This document shows positions 8,612-17,292 of a stretch of 64,000 nucleotides of DNA, one piece after another. The notes beneath the pieces are model-generated. The model was not told the DNA's origin. It did not search any database and saw only the letters and a list, made by a program, of their open reading frames with translations. This stretch comes from Streptomyces diastatochromogenes (lineage in GTDB: Bacteria; Actinomycetota; Actinomycetes; Streptomycetales; Streptomycetaceae): NCBI RefSeq assembly GCF_002242805.1, contig NZ_MCGQ01000023.1:248421-312420 (forward strand), read 5' to 3'. A program made the translations under genes and the position numbers. Numbering within the stretch: the stretch's first letter is position 1; the number at the start of each line of letters is the position of its first letter.

Positions 8612-9295
8612 GTGACCAGCATCGCCATCGTCGGAGCCGGCCCCCAGCTGGGCCTGGCCATCGCCCGCACCTTCGGCTCCCAGGGCTTCGACGTCGCCCT
8701 GATCTCCCGTAACCGCGACAAGCTCGACGGTCTTGTCGGCAAACTCACCGCCGAGGGCATCACCGCCGCCGCGTTCCCCGCGGACGTGCTCGACCGTGAC
8801 GCGCTCACTCAGGCGCTCAAGGACGCCGCCGCGCGGTTCGGCGGGATCGACGTCCTGGAGTACTCCCCGGTGGGGACGTTCGGCGTCACGGCGCTGACCG
8901 CTCCGGCCACCACCGACCCGTCCCATGTGGAGTTCGAGATGAACTTCCAGTTGTACGGGGCCATCGCCGCCACGAAGGCGGTGCTGCCCTCGATGCGTGA
9001 GGCCGGTGCGGGCACCCTGCTCTACACCACCGGTGCCGGCTCGATCTGGCCCGACCCGCGGGTCGCCAACGTCAACGCCGCCGCGGCGGCCCTGCGCAAC
9101 TGGGCGATGAACCTGCACAAGGAGCTGGCCGACGCCGACACCGGTGTCCAGGCCGCCCACGTCGGCATCGACGTGTCGATCGGCACCGCCGTCATCCCCG
9201 GCCTGCCGACGGCCCGGCCCGAGCAGATCTCCCCCCTCTACTGGGAGTTGCACACCACCAAGCGCGACCGGGCCGAACTCGTCTTCAAGCTCTGA
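8612..9295 (+). CDS. SDR-family oxidoreductase lacking the YxxxK motif
   Basis: The 227-residue Rossmann protein has the nucleotide-binding glycine motif IVGAGPQLGLAIA, ISRNRDKL and DVLDRDAL. It looks like an NAD(P)-dependent short-chain dehydrogenase, but where the catalytic YxxxK is expected (after TLLYTTGAGS) the sequence is VANVNAAAAALRNW. The usual Tyr and Lys are therefore absent and it may be a non-classical or sensor-type member. The GTG at 8612 has a GAAAGGA ribosome site. It is expressed from the TetR-controlled divergent promoter. Confidence 0.85.
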   Translation: MTSIAIVGAGPQLGLAIARTFGSQGFDVALISRNRDKLDGLVGKLTAEGITAAAFPADVLDRDALTQALKDAAARFGGIDVLEYSPVGTFGVTALTAPATTDPSHVEFEMNFQLYGAIAATKAVLPSMREAGAGTLLYTTGAGSIWPDPRVANVNAAAAALRNWAMNLHKELADADTGVQAAHVGIDVSIGTAVIPGLPTARPEQISPLYWELHTTKRDRAELVFKL

Positions 9296-9324
9296 GATCA
9301 CGCGGAAGGGGGTGTTCCGTCCGG

Positions 9325-10209
9325 TCATGGACCCGACGGCGTGGGCAGTGCCGCGTCGGTCGCGGCCCAGCTGGCCAGCAGCTTGAGGGCGTCCTCGTCG
9401 GCTGTGCCCGGTTCGGCAGTCATGACCGTCAGGCTCAGTGAGGGCTGGGCCGGCATCTGCATGGCGTCGAAGGCGAGACTGAGTTCGCCGACGACAGGGT
9501 GGTGGAAGTACTTCACGCCGCTGTAGTGCAGGCGCACGTGGTGCCGGGCCCAAGCCGCACGGAAGTCCTCGCTGCGGGTGACGAGTTCGCCGATGAGGTC
9601 GGTCAGGGGCTTGTCGTGGGGATTGCGGCCGGCCTCGGTGCGCAGCAGCGCGACGGTGTTGTTCATCGACTCCTCCCAGTGGCGGCCGAAGAACTCGCGG
9701 CCGTGGGGGTCGAGGAACTTGAACCGGGCGATGTTCACGGGTGGCTTCTGCCCGTCGGAGAACAGGGGCGCGTACAGGGCGTAGCCGAGCCGGTTGGCGG
9801 CCAGGAAGTCCAGGCGGCCGTTGCGGACGAACGCGGGCGCGTCGGTCATGGAGTCGAGGATCCGCTGCACGCTGGGCGGGACCTGTGTCTGCTGCTGGGC
9901 CGCACGGCGCCGCTTGTGGGGTGCGGTGTTGGCGGCGCGGGCCAGGTCCTGCAGGTGGTCGCGTTCGGCCTCGTCGAGCTGCAGGGCCCGGGCGAGGGAG
10001 TCCAGCACCGCCTCGGAGACACCGGTGAGGTTGCCGCGCTCCAGGCGGACGTAGTAATCGACGCTCATTCCGGCGAGCATGGCGACTTCCTCGCGACGCA
10101 GGCCGGGGACGCGGCGGTTGCCGCCGTAGGCGGGAAGGCCGGCCTGCTGAGGGGTGATCCTCGCCCGGCGCGAGGCCAGGAACTCCTTGATCTCGCTCCT
10201 GCTGTCCAT
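9325..10209 (-). CDS. XRE-family regulator with MmyB-like ligand domain
   Basis: The 294-residue protein has an N-terminal XRE helix-turn-helix (REEVAMLAGMSVDYYVRLER, about residues 33-55) and a C-terminal MmyB-like sensor domain of the kind common in Streptomyces regulators. The start chosen is ATG at 10209 (MDSRSEIKEFL), because the longer open frame to 10389 adds sequence unlike the family. It is divergent from the cupin gene at 10395, its most likely target. The 185-bp gap contains two direct TTACCT repeats 15 bp apart near 10257-10275. The ligand is unknown. Confidence 0.9.
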   Translation of the reverse strand: MDSRSEIKEFLASRRARITPQQAGLPAYGGNRRVPGLRREEVAMLAGMSVDYYVRLERGNLTGVSEAVLDSLARALQLDEAERDHLQDLARAANTAPHKRRRAAQQQTQVPPSVQRILDSMTDAPAFVRNGRLDFLAANRLGYALYAPLFSDGQKPPVNIARFKFLDPHGREFFGRHWEESMNNTVALLRTEAGRNPHDKPLTDLIGELVTRSEDFRAAWARHHVRLHYSGVKYFHHPVVGELSLAFDAMQMPAQPSLSLTVMTAEPGTADEDALKLLASWAATDAALPTPSGP

Positions 10210-10394
10210 GTTCTCCAGGCTAGGTGTGCTCCCCAGGGCGTGGGGGGTTCTGTCATTACCTGGAACAGCGTTACCTTCCCCGCCCGCGTGACCAGCGGTT
10301 TCATCGGTAGTGGCCAGAGACCGAAGGCCCCTCCACCTGACCTGGCAGGCCACACCGCCGGACCTCGACGAGTCACGAGTACGGAGCACACACC

Positions 10395-10799
10395 ATGGAA
10401 CTGTTGAAGAAGCAGCCGACGATGAAGTTGCCGACCGAGTGGTTCACCGGGGACGCCTGGGCGGACGTCATCTACCGAGGGGAGGACCCCTCCCGCGTCC
10501 GTGCGAACGCGGTCCGTTTCTCCCCCGGCGCCCGCACCGCCTGGCACTCCCACGGGCTGGGCCAGACCCTCTACATCGTCGAGGGCATCGCTCTGGTCCA
10601 GTCCCGCGGCGGCGAGATCCTCGAAGCCCACCCCGGCGACGTGATCTGGACCCCGCCGGGCGAGGAGCACTGGCACGGCGCCGCTCCCGACCACTTCATG
10701 ACCCACATCGCCCTGTGGGAGACCGACGACGTCGACTGGCTGGAACACGTCCCCGACAGCGAGTACGGCGGCCCGCGCCGGTCCACCCGCACCGCCTGA
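10395..10799 (+). CDS. Small cupin-domain protein
   Basis: The 134-residue single-domain cupin has metal ligands visible as H51, H53 and Q57 in WHSHGLGQ and H92/H94 in EEHWHG. Small cupins of this type include metal-dependent oxygenases, lyases and isomerases, often beside oxidoreductases, and the reaction here cannot be told. The ATG at 10395 follows a short purine-rich region. The gene is divergent from an XRE regulator and converges on an MFS gene. Confidence 0.85.
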   Translation: MELLKKQPTMKLPTEWFTGDAWADVIYRGEDPSRVRANAVRFSPGARTAWHSHGLGQTLYIVEGIALVQSRGGEILEAHPGDVIWTPPGEEHWHGAAPDHFMTHIALWETDDVDWLEHVPDSEYGGPRRSTRTA

Positions 10800-10856
10800 C
10801 CCACCACACCCTCGCCCGGGGTACGACGCTCCCGGCGCGGGCGCGACAGCGGCGCG

Positions 10857-12080
10857 CTAGCGCAGCACCAGCAGGGTCGCCAGGGCCGGGCCGAGGGCTC
10901 CGCCCATGAGGTAGCCGAGCTGGAACAGGCCGATGCTGGTGGGGCGTTGGCGGTCGGGTACGGCCGAGGCGGCGGCCATGGACTGGGTGGCGTTGGCGCC
11001 GGTGGCGCTGAAGACGGCGAGGCCGATCGCCACGAGCAGCACGATCGCGCTGTGGGCGAAGACGGCCGCCGCCGCTGCGACCGCCCCGACCGTGAGCAGG
11101 ACCGCCCGCACGTTGGTCTGCCCCAGGCGCGCGGAGACGGCCGCGAAGACGAGGGTGAACACGGATCCGGCGATCATGGCGATCATCTGGCCCGCGGCCA
11201 CCGAGCCCGTCGACCAGCCGGCCCTGTCGGCGATCAGCTGCGGGATCGCGAAGAGCAGGGTGAAGTACGACACCGACAGGACGAAGGCGACCAGGACCGA
11301 GCCGCGGAGGAGGCGGGAGCGCAGGGCGACCGCGGGGACGTACCCGTCCGGACGGCGCCGGATGTGCAGGGCCAGCAGGACCGCGGCGACGGCTGCCACG
11401 GCCAGGGCGGGCAGCGGGTTCGACGGCAGCAGGACGAGCCCGCTCGACAGGACTGCCAGCAGCACCGCGCCCCGGGCGTCGAAACGGCCCTCGGCGGGCG
11501 GTGCCTGTGTGGTGTGCCGGCTGACCGCGGGGACGGCGAGGAGGGTGATCACCAGGATGGACAGCGCCGCCCGCCAGGAAACCGCGTCGGTGAGGCGCTC
11601 GCCGACCAGCGGCCCCACCGCTCCGAGCATTCCGGACCCGGCGCTGATCACGCCCATGCGGCGTGCGGTGCCGGCCAGGTTCATGGCGATGGCCATCATG
11701 CCCGCGCCGCCCGCCGCCTGACCGGCCCGCCCGACGAGGGTGAGCGGCAGCCACGGCGAGACGGCCACCAGCAGGGTGCCGACGGCGACGAAGGCGGCGC
11801 TGAGCCACAGCGCGGCGCGCGTACCCCGCCGTCGCAGCAGCGTCGCGATCAGTGGCGTCGCGATGGCCAGTGCCAGGGCGAACACGGTGACCAGCCACGA
11901 TCCGGTGGCTGTGGTGATGCCGAGGGAGCGGCTCATGTCGCCGAGGATCAGGACGGCCGCGTTGTTGGCGGCGGCAACCGGTGTGGCGAGCAGCGCCAGC
12001 CAGAGGATGGGGACGCTACGGGACGATTCGCTCACGGTGGAGGGGGTGCGCGTGGCAGCCGCCCTGGAGATGGGGGACAT
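10857..12080 (-). CDS. MFS transporter (drug exporter type)
   Basis: The 407-residue protein shows about 12 transmembrane segments, with the cytoplasmic loop RRRGTRAALW between helices 2 and 3 and GRAGQAAGGAGMMAIAMNLAG later in the N-terminal half. It resembles actinomycete proton-coupled drug or metabolite exporters. The ATG at 12080 (MSPISRAAATRTP) is preceded by AGGAAG, so the longer frame to 12203 is rejected. It follows the hypothetical gene 12146-12886 by 65 bp on the same strand and may share its transcript. The substrate is unknown. Confidence 0.9.
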   Translation of the reverse strand: MSPISRAAATRTPSTVSESSRSVPILWLALLATPVAAANNAAVLILGDMSRSLGITTATGSWLVTVFALALAIATPLIATLLRRRGTRAALWLSAAFVAVGTLLVAVSPWLPLTLVGRAGQAAGGAGMMAIAMNLAGTARRMGVISAGSGMLGAVGPLVGERLTDAVSWRAALSILVITLLAVPAVSRHTTQAPPAEGRFDARGAVLLAVLSSGLVLLPSNPLPALAVAAVAAVLLALHIRRRPDGYVPAVALRSRLLRGSVLVAFVLSVSYFTLLFAIPQLIADRAGWSTGSVAAGQMIAMIAGSVFTLVFAAVSARLGQTNVRAVLLTVGAVAAAAAVFAHSAIVLLVAIGLAVFSATGANATQSMAAASAVPDRQRPTSIGLFQLGYLMGGALGPALATLLVLR

Positions 12081-12145
12081 TCTTCTTCCTGTGGCTGGGA
12101 CTGCTGCGGATGTCTGGGGGCTCGCGTGACGGGCCGACGCGCAGG

Positions 12146-12886
12146 TCAGTTCGGAGTCGTTCCGTTCAGCAGCCGGGGGACTTCGCCGCCGAAGTCGATC
12201 CACGGATTCGTGCCCAGGACTTCCGCCCCGTCCACGCTCGGCTCCTCGTACCGCATGACGAACTTCTCGGGGCCATGGGCGTACGCCACGATCAGGCCGT
12301 GCTCGGCGTCCAGGAAGGCGCCGTGGGGCCGGAGGCCGGGGTAGCTCAGACGCCAGGCCGGGTCGCCGATCTCCACGGCGCCTACGGACAACTTGGCGAC
12401 CACGCCGTCGGTCAGTCGGTAGAACCAGGTCCAGGGGCCGCCGGAGACGACGGTCATCACCTCGTCGATGCCGACGCCGTGATCGGAGCTGTTGACGTGG
12501 AGCTTGCCGAAGCGCTCCTGCACGGCGTGCCGTGCGTCGGCGTCCATCGTCTTCATGTCGTACACCTTCGGGTACGGGGGGACCCCGACTTCGGAGGTGT
12601 TCAGGTAGCCGCCGCGATGTGCCTCCGGCTTGCGGCCGGCCAGTTCGATCTGCTCCAGCAGCCGGCCCCGGTGCAGGCTGAAGAGCGAGATCAGCTCCGC
12701 GGATTCCTCTTCCGAAAGCGCCCGGGCCTTGGAAGCCTCCAGGATCGGGTGAGCCTCTGCGGGAACGGGAATCCGGCTGACGCGGACACCGACGGTGCGC
12801 AGCACCTGGTTGACGGCCTCGACGCCGATCGTGGCGGGCCTTCCGTCGGTGTAGGAGAGCTTCAAACCCTGGTCTGGCTTCGTCAT
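12146..12886 (-). CDS. Conserved-looking protein of unknown function
   Basis: This 246-residue soluble protein has no signal peptide or membrane segment. I do not recognise a domain. The C-terminal half is rich in aromatic residues (GGPWTWFYRLTDGVVAKLS, then WRLSYPGLRPHGAFLD) and could be a beta-rich fold. The ATG at 12886 (MTKPDQGLKLSYTDGRPA) has AGGAAG 8 nt upstream, which favours it over the longer frame from 13000. It is divergent from a LysR gene and precedes an MFS gene. LysR, unknown protein and exporter may form one regulated unit. Confidence 0.75.
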   Translation of the reverse strand: MTKPDQGLKLSYTDGRPATIGVEAVNQVLRTVGVRVSRIPVPAEAHPILEASKARALSEEESAELISLFSLHRGRLLEQIELAGRKPEAHRGGYLNTSEVGVPPYPKVYDMKTMDADARHAVQERFGKLHVNSSDHGVGIDEVMTVVSGGPWTWFYRLTDGVVAKLSVGAVEIGDPAWRLSYPGLRPHGAFLDAEHGLIVAYAHGPEKFVMRYEEPSVDGAEVLGTNPWIDFGGEVPRLLNGTTPN

Positions 12887-13039
12887 TTCTGGTCTTCCTG
12901 AGGTGAGTTCACGTGATCGAGCGCGGCACTGCCGCTGCGGCAACGCCGTCCCCAGCAGGGCAGGCGCTGCGACACTTCGACCATCCGCCATCAGGTTCAT
13001 TTATGGAAATGCTTTGTGTGCATCCGTATCATTCGCCGC

Positions 13040-14008
13040 ATGGATGAACTGCGTCGGATCGACCTCAATCTGCTGCTGACGCTGCACGCCTTGCTGGCCG
13101 AGAAGCACGTCACGCGTGCCGCGTTGCGGTTGAACAAGAGCCAGCCGGCCGTCAGTCACGCGCTCGCACAGCTGCGGACGCGGTTCGGTGATCCCCTGCT
13201 GGTACGGCATGGCGGCCGCATGGTCCTGACGGCACGCGCCGAGGCGCTGACGCAGCCACTGGAGGACGCCTTGACCAGCCTGAACGGGCTGCTCAGCGCA
13301 CCCGACTTCGACCCGTCGCTCACCCGCAGGCGCTTTCGGCTCTCCCTGTCGGACTACGCGTCGCGCATCGTCCTGCCCCCGCTGGTACGCCATGTGCGCC
13401 ACGAGGCGCCCGGCCTTGATCTCGCGATCAGCCAGGCCGGCCGGGAGGCGATGCTGGCTCAGCTCACAGACGGCGAACTCGACATCGCGCTCGGAGTCTT
13501 TCCCGACGTGCCCGAGGACATCGAGGTTCAGACTCTCTTCCAGGAAGAGTTCATCAGCCTGGCGGACAAGGCGGTACTGCCCGCACAGGGCGAGCTGTCT
13601 CTGGAGGAGTGGCTGGAGCGCCCGCACATCATGCTCGCCATGCGCCCCGATGCGAACGACGAGATCGAGACAGCTCTGGCCGCGCGGGGACTGCGGCGGC
13701 ATCTCGCCGTGACTTTGCCCCACTGGAGTGCGGCCGTGGACCTGCTCGCGGGCACCGATCTCATCCTGACCGTTGCCGGCCGGGCGGTGGGGCCCATGCA
13801 ACGGCACAGGGCACTACGGAAATTCACACCGCCCCTGGACCTCCCTCGATTTGCCTACCAGCAGGCGTGGCACATTCGGCGAGCGAACGATCCCGCTCAT
13901 CGCTGGCTGCGCGAGGCCGTGCTGACGTGCAGTCAGCCGGCCAACTCTCAGAACCTCTCCACCCGGAGGCCCGAGCGGCCGGCCGAGGCACTTGCCGCAC
14001 AGCCCTGA
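13040..14008 (+). CDS. LysR-family regulator (NodD-like branch)
   Basis: The 322-residue protein begins MDELRRIDLNLLLTLHALL, typical of the NodD/SyrM-like LysR branch, with HTH LNKSQPAVSHALAQLRTRFG at about 33-52 and a complete effector-binding domain. The ATG at 13040 is chosen over 13016 because the family start is M-x-E-L-x-x-I-D-L-N. It is divergent from the unknown gene 12146-12886. The C-terminal 25 residues are Arg/Pro-rich and may be an extension. Confidence 0.9.
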   Translation: MDELRRIDLNLLLTLHALLAEKHVTRAALRLNKSQPAVSHALAQLRTRFGDPLLVRHGGRMVLTARAEALTQPLEDALTSLNGLLSAPDFDPSLTRRRFRLSLSDYASRIVLPPLVRHVRHEAPGLDLAISQAGREAMLAQLTDGELDIALGVFPDVPEDIEVQTLFQEEFISLADKAVLPAQGELSLEEWLERPHIMLAMRPDANDEIETALAARGLRRHLAVTLPHWSAAVDLLAGTDLILTVAGRAVGPMQRHRALRKFTPPLDLPRFAYQQAWHIRRANDPAHRWLREAVLTCSQPANSQNLSTRRPERPAEALAAQP

Positions 14009-14254
14009 GCGGGCGGCCCGGGCGGTAGGGAATGATGAGCGACCGTGCCACCTGATCACGTGACCGAGCACGAGTGGCGTGCCGGAGCGGACCGGGCCAG
14101 TCGTACGGGAGCGTGCGCGCGGGCCGGCCTCGTCCTCGCCCGCTCCGCATGCCGCGGCCAGGGGAAGGATGGCCGTCAGGGCGGCACCTCGCACGAGGCG
14201 GGTGGCGGTGGGCGGGATGCGACCGATGCGCCCTCGTGATGGCTGCTGAAGCAC
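14009..14254 (-). pseudogene. Possible truncated lipoprotein gene (signal peptide only)
   Basis: From a GTG at 14254 with GGAGAGG just upstream, the frame reads a Sec lipoprotein signal: a basic n-region, then hydrophobic ALTAILPLAAACGAG with a lipobox Cys. After about 20 more residues the sequence turns Arg-rich and unlike a folded domain. The frame stays open to 13814, antisense to the end of the LysR gene. I read it as the 5' remnant of a lipoprotein gene. The 386-bp gap between LysR and SulP otherwise holds only a terminator. Confidence 0.35.
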
Positions 14255-14355
14255 GTGCCTCTCCGTATCCGCTCTTCTGCCCGCGCCGACGGACCGGCGT
14301 ACGACAAGGGGTACGGGTGAACGTTCATGGCTGTTCACGCCGTATCTGACCGAGA

Positions 14356-14389
14356 GCCCGTGGGGCGGCCGGGACACCGCCCCACGGGC
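14356..14389. terminator. Terminator hairpin of the SulP operon
   Basis: GCCCGTGGGGCGG pairs perfectly with CCGCCCCACGGGC (13 bp) across an 8-nt loop, 6 nt beyond the SulP stop codon. Confidence 0.75.
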
Positions 14390-14394
14390 CGGAC

Positions 14395-15879
14395 TCATGC
14401 CCGGGCGCGGGTGCGCTCGGGCTGGACGGTGTGCGCGTTGTGCTGGTCGGCCCAGTTCTGCAGGGCGCTCATGCAGGCGTGGTCGAGGTGGCGCAGCCCG
14501 GCGAGGTTCAGCTCGACGGCGCGGTCGGCCGGCAGGCGTTCCAGGGTGTCGAGGATGTGCGGCAGGCGCAGGAAGGTCGCATGCCCTCGGACGCGTACCT
14601 GCGCCGCTCCCTCACGGCTGTCGTCGACGTCGATGTGGACGTGCGAGGCTTCCCAGGCCGTCTTGGCGACCGCGAGCACCAGGCCGATCAGGACGCCCTC
14701 GAACATGTTGGTGACCAGGATCGCGCCGGCGGTGACCACCAGCACGACGGCCTCGCCCCGATGTTCACGCCAGAGCGGCCCCAGCTCCTTGACCGGCAGC
14801 AGCTTGAAGCCCGCGTGGACGAGAACACCGGCCAGCGCGGCGGTCGGGATCATGCCGAGGGCGCCGGGCAGCAGGGCGGCGAACAGCAGCAGCCAGACGC
14901 CGTGCAGGACGCGGGAGGCCTTGGTGCGGGCGCCCGCCTGGACGTTGGCCGCGCTGCGCACGATCACCGCCGTCATCGGCAGCGCGCCGAGCAGCCCGCA
15001 CACGGTGTTGCCCGCGCCCTGGGCCATCAGCTCCTTGTCGTAGTCGGTCTTCGGTCCGTTGTGCAGCCGGTCCACCGCTGCCGCGCTGAACAGCGACTCG
15101 GCCGACGCGATGAGCGTGAAGGCGACGATGGTGGTCAGCAGGCCGACGTCGGCGAGCTTCCCGAAGTCACCGAGAGCGGGGGGCTGTACGGCCTCCAGCA
15201 GACCGCTGACCTTGACCCGCGCGACGGGGAGGTCGAGGACGAGGGTCGCCACCGTGGCGGCGGCGACCGCGACGAGCGGGCCGGGCAGCAGCTGCGCCTT
15301 GCCGGGCAGCTTCTTCCACAGGGCCATGACCGCGATGGTGCCGCCCCCGATCCCGACCGCGGTCAGTGCCGCTCCCGAGCCGAGGACATCGGCGGCCAGG
15401 GCGGGGAGGCCCGCGATGTTGGAAGTACCGCTGCCGGGGGCCTTTTCGTCTGCGAGCGTGTACAGCTGCCCGGCGATCAGCACCAGGCCGATACCGGCGA
15501 GCATGCCGTGCACCACGGACAGCGAAATCGCCCGGAAGAGCCGCCCCAACCGCAGTGCTCCGAGGGTGAGTTGGAGCAGACCGGTGGCCAGCACGATGAC
15601 GCCGAGGGCGGGCAGCCCGTACTCGGTCACGGCGGTGAGGACCAGTACGGTCAGGCCGGCGGCGGGCCCGCTGACCTGGAGGCTGCTGCCGGGCAGCAGC
15701 CCGGTGACCAGGCCGCCCACGATGCCCGTGATCAGACCGAGTTCGGCCGGGACACCGGAGGCGACGGCGACGCCCACGCACAGCGGCAGGGCGACCAGGA
15801 AGACGACGAGCGAGGACGTGAAGTCGGTGCGCAGCGCGGACCGGAAGGACGAGAAGGAAAAGGAACTAGCAGAGTTCAT
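14395..15879 (-). CDS. SulP-family anion transporter with STAS domain
   Basis: The 494-residue protein has about 12 transmembrane segments and the SulP N-terminal domain (LPLCVGVAVASGVPAELGLI, SGPAAGLTVLVLTAV). A short cytoplasmic STAS domain follows (residues about 415-490, with LNLAGLRHLDHACMSAL). SulP proteins move sulfate, bicarbonate or chloride. Being 75 bp downstream of a carbonic anhydrase gene on the same strand argues for bicarbonate, a pairing seen in other bacteria. The ATG at 15879 has only a weak ribosome site. A 13-bp hairpin ends the operon. Confidence 0.9.
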   Translation of the reverse strand: MNSASSFSFSSFRSALRTDFTSSLVVFLVALPLCVGVAVASGVPAELGLITGIVGGLVTGLLPGSSLQVSGPAAGLTVLVLTAVTEYGLPALGVIVLATGLLQLTLGALRLGRLFRAISLSVVHGMLAGIGLVLIAGQLYTLADEKAPGSGTSNIAGLPALAADVLGSGAALTAVGIGGGTIAVMALWKKLPGKAQLLPGPLVAVAAATVATLVLDLPVARVKVSGLLEAVQPPALGDFGKLADVGLLTTIVAFTLIASAESLFSAAAVDRLHNGPKTDYDKELMAQGAGNTVCGLLGALPMTAVIVRSAANVQAGARTKASRVLHGVWLLLFAALLPGALGMIPTAALAGVLVHAGFKLLPVKELGPLWREHRGEAVVLVVTAGAILVTNMFEGVLIGLVLAVAKTAWEASHVHIDVDDSREGAAQVRVRGHATFLRLPHILDTLERLPADRAVELNLAGLRHLDHACMSALQNWADQHNAHTVQPERTRARA

Positions 15880-15954
15880 GGCGTTCTTTCTGTGGTGGAA
15901 GGAACGTCGCGTGGAAAGCGACCGAGGCGGACATGCGGGCCGTGCCCGGTCGGC

Positions 15955-16563
15955 CTACAGAGGCTTGAAGGTGCGGCTGCCCGGCGCGCAGGCCAGGACC
16001 TCGCCGGTCTCGACGGTGTAGAACCAGGCGTGCAGCCGCAGCCGCCCCGACGTGATGCGGCGGGCGACGTACGGGTAGCTGCGCAGGTGCTCCAGTTGGG
16101 TCAGCACGTGCTGCTGGGCGACGGCGGTGGGGTCCTCGCCCAGCCCCTGGGTCTGCCACGGCTCGTTTCCGGAAGCCCGGTACTCGGCCCAGGACAGCCA
16201 GCGCCGCAGCAGCGGCATGGTCCGGACGTTCTGCTCCCGCATCAGCCCCTGTACGGCACCGCAGTGCGAGTGCCCGCACACGACGATGTCGGGCACCTGC
16301 AGGGCCTGGAGGGCGAACTCCAGGGAACCGGCGACACCGCAGGCGGCCTGCGGCCGGTAGCGAGGGACGATGTTGCCGGCGGTGCGCAGCTCGAAGATGT
16401 CACCGGGGCGGGCGCCGGTGAACATCGAGGGGATCACCCGGGAGTCCGAGCAGGAGATGAACAGGGCCTGGGGCTGCTGCCCCCGGGCCAGCCGTTCGAA
16501 CTCCTCCTGCCGGTCGGCGATCTTCGCGGGGAACGTACGGGCGTGGTCGATGAGTGACTGCAT
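15955..16563 (-). CDS. Beta-class carbonic anhydrase
   Basis: The 202-residue zinc enzyme interconverts CO2 and bicarbonate. Zinc ligands are C38 (SCSDSR, with the D40/R42 catalytic dyad), H98 and C101 (CGHSHCG). The length and the GDIFELRTAGNIV block match the beta family. The ATG at 16563 has GAGG upstream. It is first in a probable two-gene unit with the SulP transporter and would supply or consume the transported bicarbonate. Confidence 0.95.
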   Translation of the reverse strand: MQSLIDHARTFPAKIADRQEEFERLARGQQPQALFISCSDSRVIPSMFTGARPGDIFELRTAGNIVPRYRPQAACGVAGSLEFALQALQVPDIVVCGHSHCGAVQGLMREQNVRTMPLLRRWLSWAEYRASGNEPWQTQGLGEDPTAVAQQHVLTQLEHLRSYPYVARRITSGRLRLHAWFYTVETGEVLACAPGSRTFKPL

Positions 16564-16685
16564 GATCGGCCTCGTGCTCTTCGTGAAACGGGAAAGGGCG
16601 CGAAGTGGGCGTACGGCACCGACCCCGTGGCTCGCGAGGGAGCCGGGAGTACGTGTGGTTCAGGGGTGGTGCCGCACGCTGCCGA

Positions 16686-17081
16686 TCAGCAGCGGAACGT
16701 CTGCAGGGTGTTTGGTGTGGGTGCCGCTCCGGCGGCGGGGTTCCAGGCGTCTCTCGCTGTGCGCGGCTGTGCGGGCCCGGATCCTGCGGACGAGGTGTCG
16801 GGATCGCCCGGTGCCTCGTCCAGAACCGGCGGTTCACTGTGGGGCTGCGCCGCGCGTGGCAGCCAGGCAGGAGCGTCGGGCGCCTCGGCGTGGTGGTCGG
16901 AGCCCGAGTGTGCGTGTTCCGCCACGGCCGCCGGTCCGAGCAGCTTCCTGGGTTCCGGTTCCACGGCCGGGGCCATGACGGCTCCACCGGTGAGAGTGGT
17001 CCCGGAGTGGTGCGGCGTAGCGAAGTGCAGCAGCACGGTCGCGGCCAGCAGCACGACGGCCACCGCCATTCGCCGTATCAC
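16686..17081 (-). CDS. Small exported His-rich protein of unknown function
   Basis: About 131 residues. An N-terminal signal or anchor (MAVAVVLLAATVLLHF) is followed by a low-complexity region rich in Pro, Ala and His (HAHSGSDHHAEAP), ending LQTFRC. GTG at 17081 has GGAGG at a 7-nt spacing; GTG at 17084 is an alternative. No known domain is recognised. The His-rich tail suggests metal contact. A second small exported protein with a comparable layout lies in the metal/thiol island at 24523. Confidence 0.55.
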   Translation of the reverse strand: MIRRMAVAVVLLAATVLLHFATPHHSGTTLTGGAVMAPAVEPEPRKLLGPAAVAEHAHSGSDHHAEAPDAPAWLPRAAQPHSEPPVLDEAPGDPDTSSAGSGPAQPRTARDAWNPAAGAAPTPNTLQTFRC

Positions 17082-17292
17082 CACTGGACCTCCGACGCTT
17101 TCCCTCTGCCGATGCCAGAACGCTACCGGCCGACGTCTGGCGGACATGCTGAACTCCGGGGTGGAAAAGGTGAGATGGCCAACACCGCGCCCTGCGTCGC
17201 TCCTGCAATCGACCAGTTGGATGAGGGTTGCCCGATGTAGGGCGCGGATGAGGCCGGCCTGTCAGCAGCGCAGGGCGAGCGGGCGGGGCTTG

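Noticed and set aside
10257..10275. Direct TTACCT repeats between the XRE and cupin genes as an operator
   Set aside because: Two 6-bp direct repeats are too weak without a third copy or a dyad to list as a feature.
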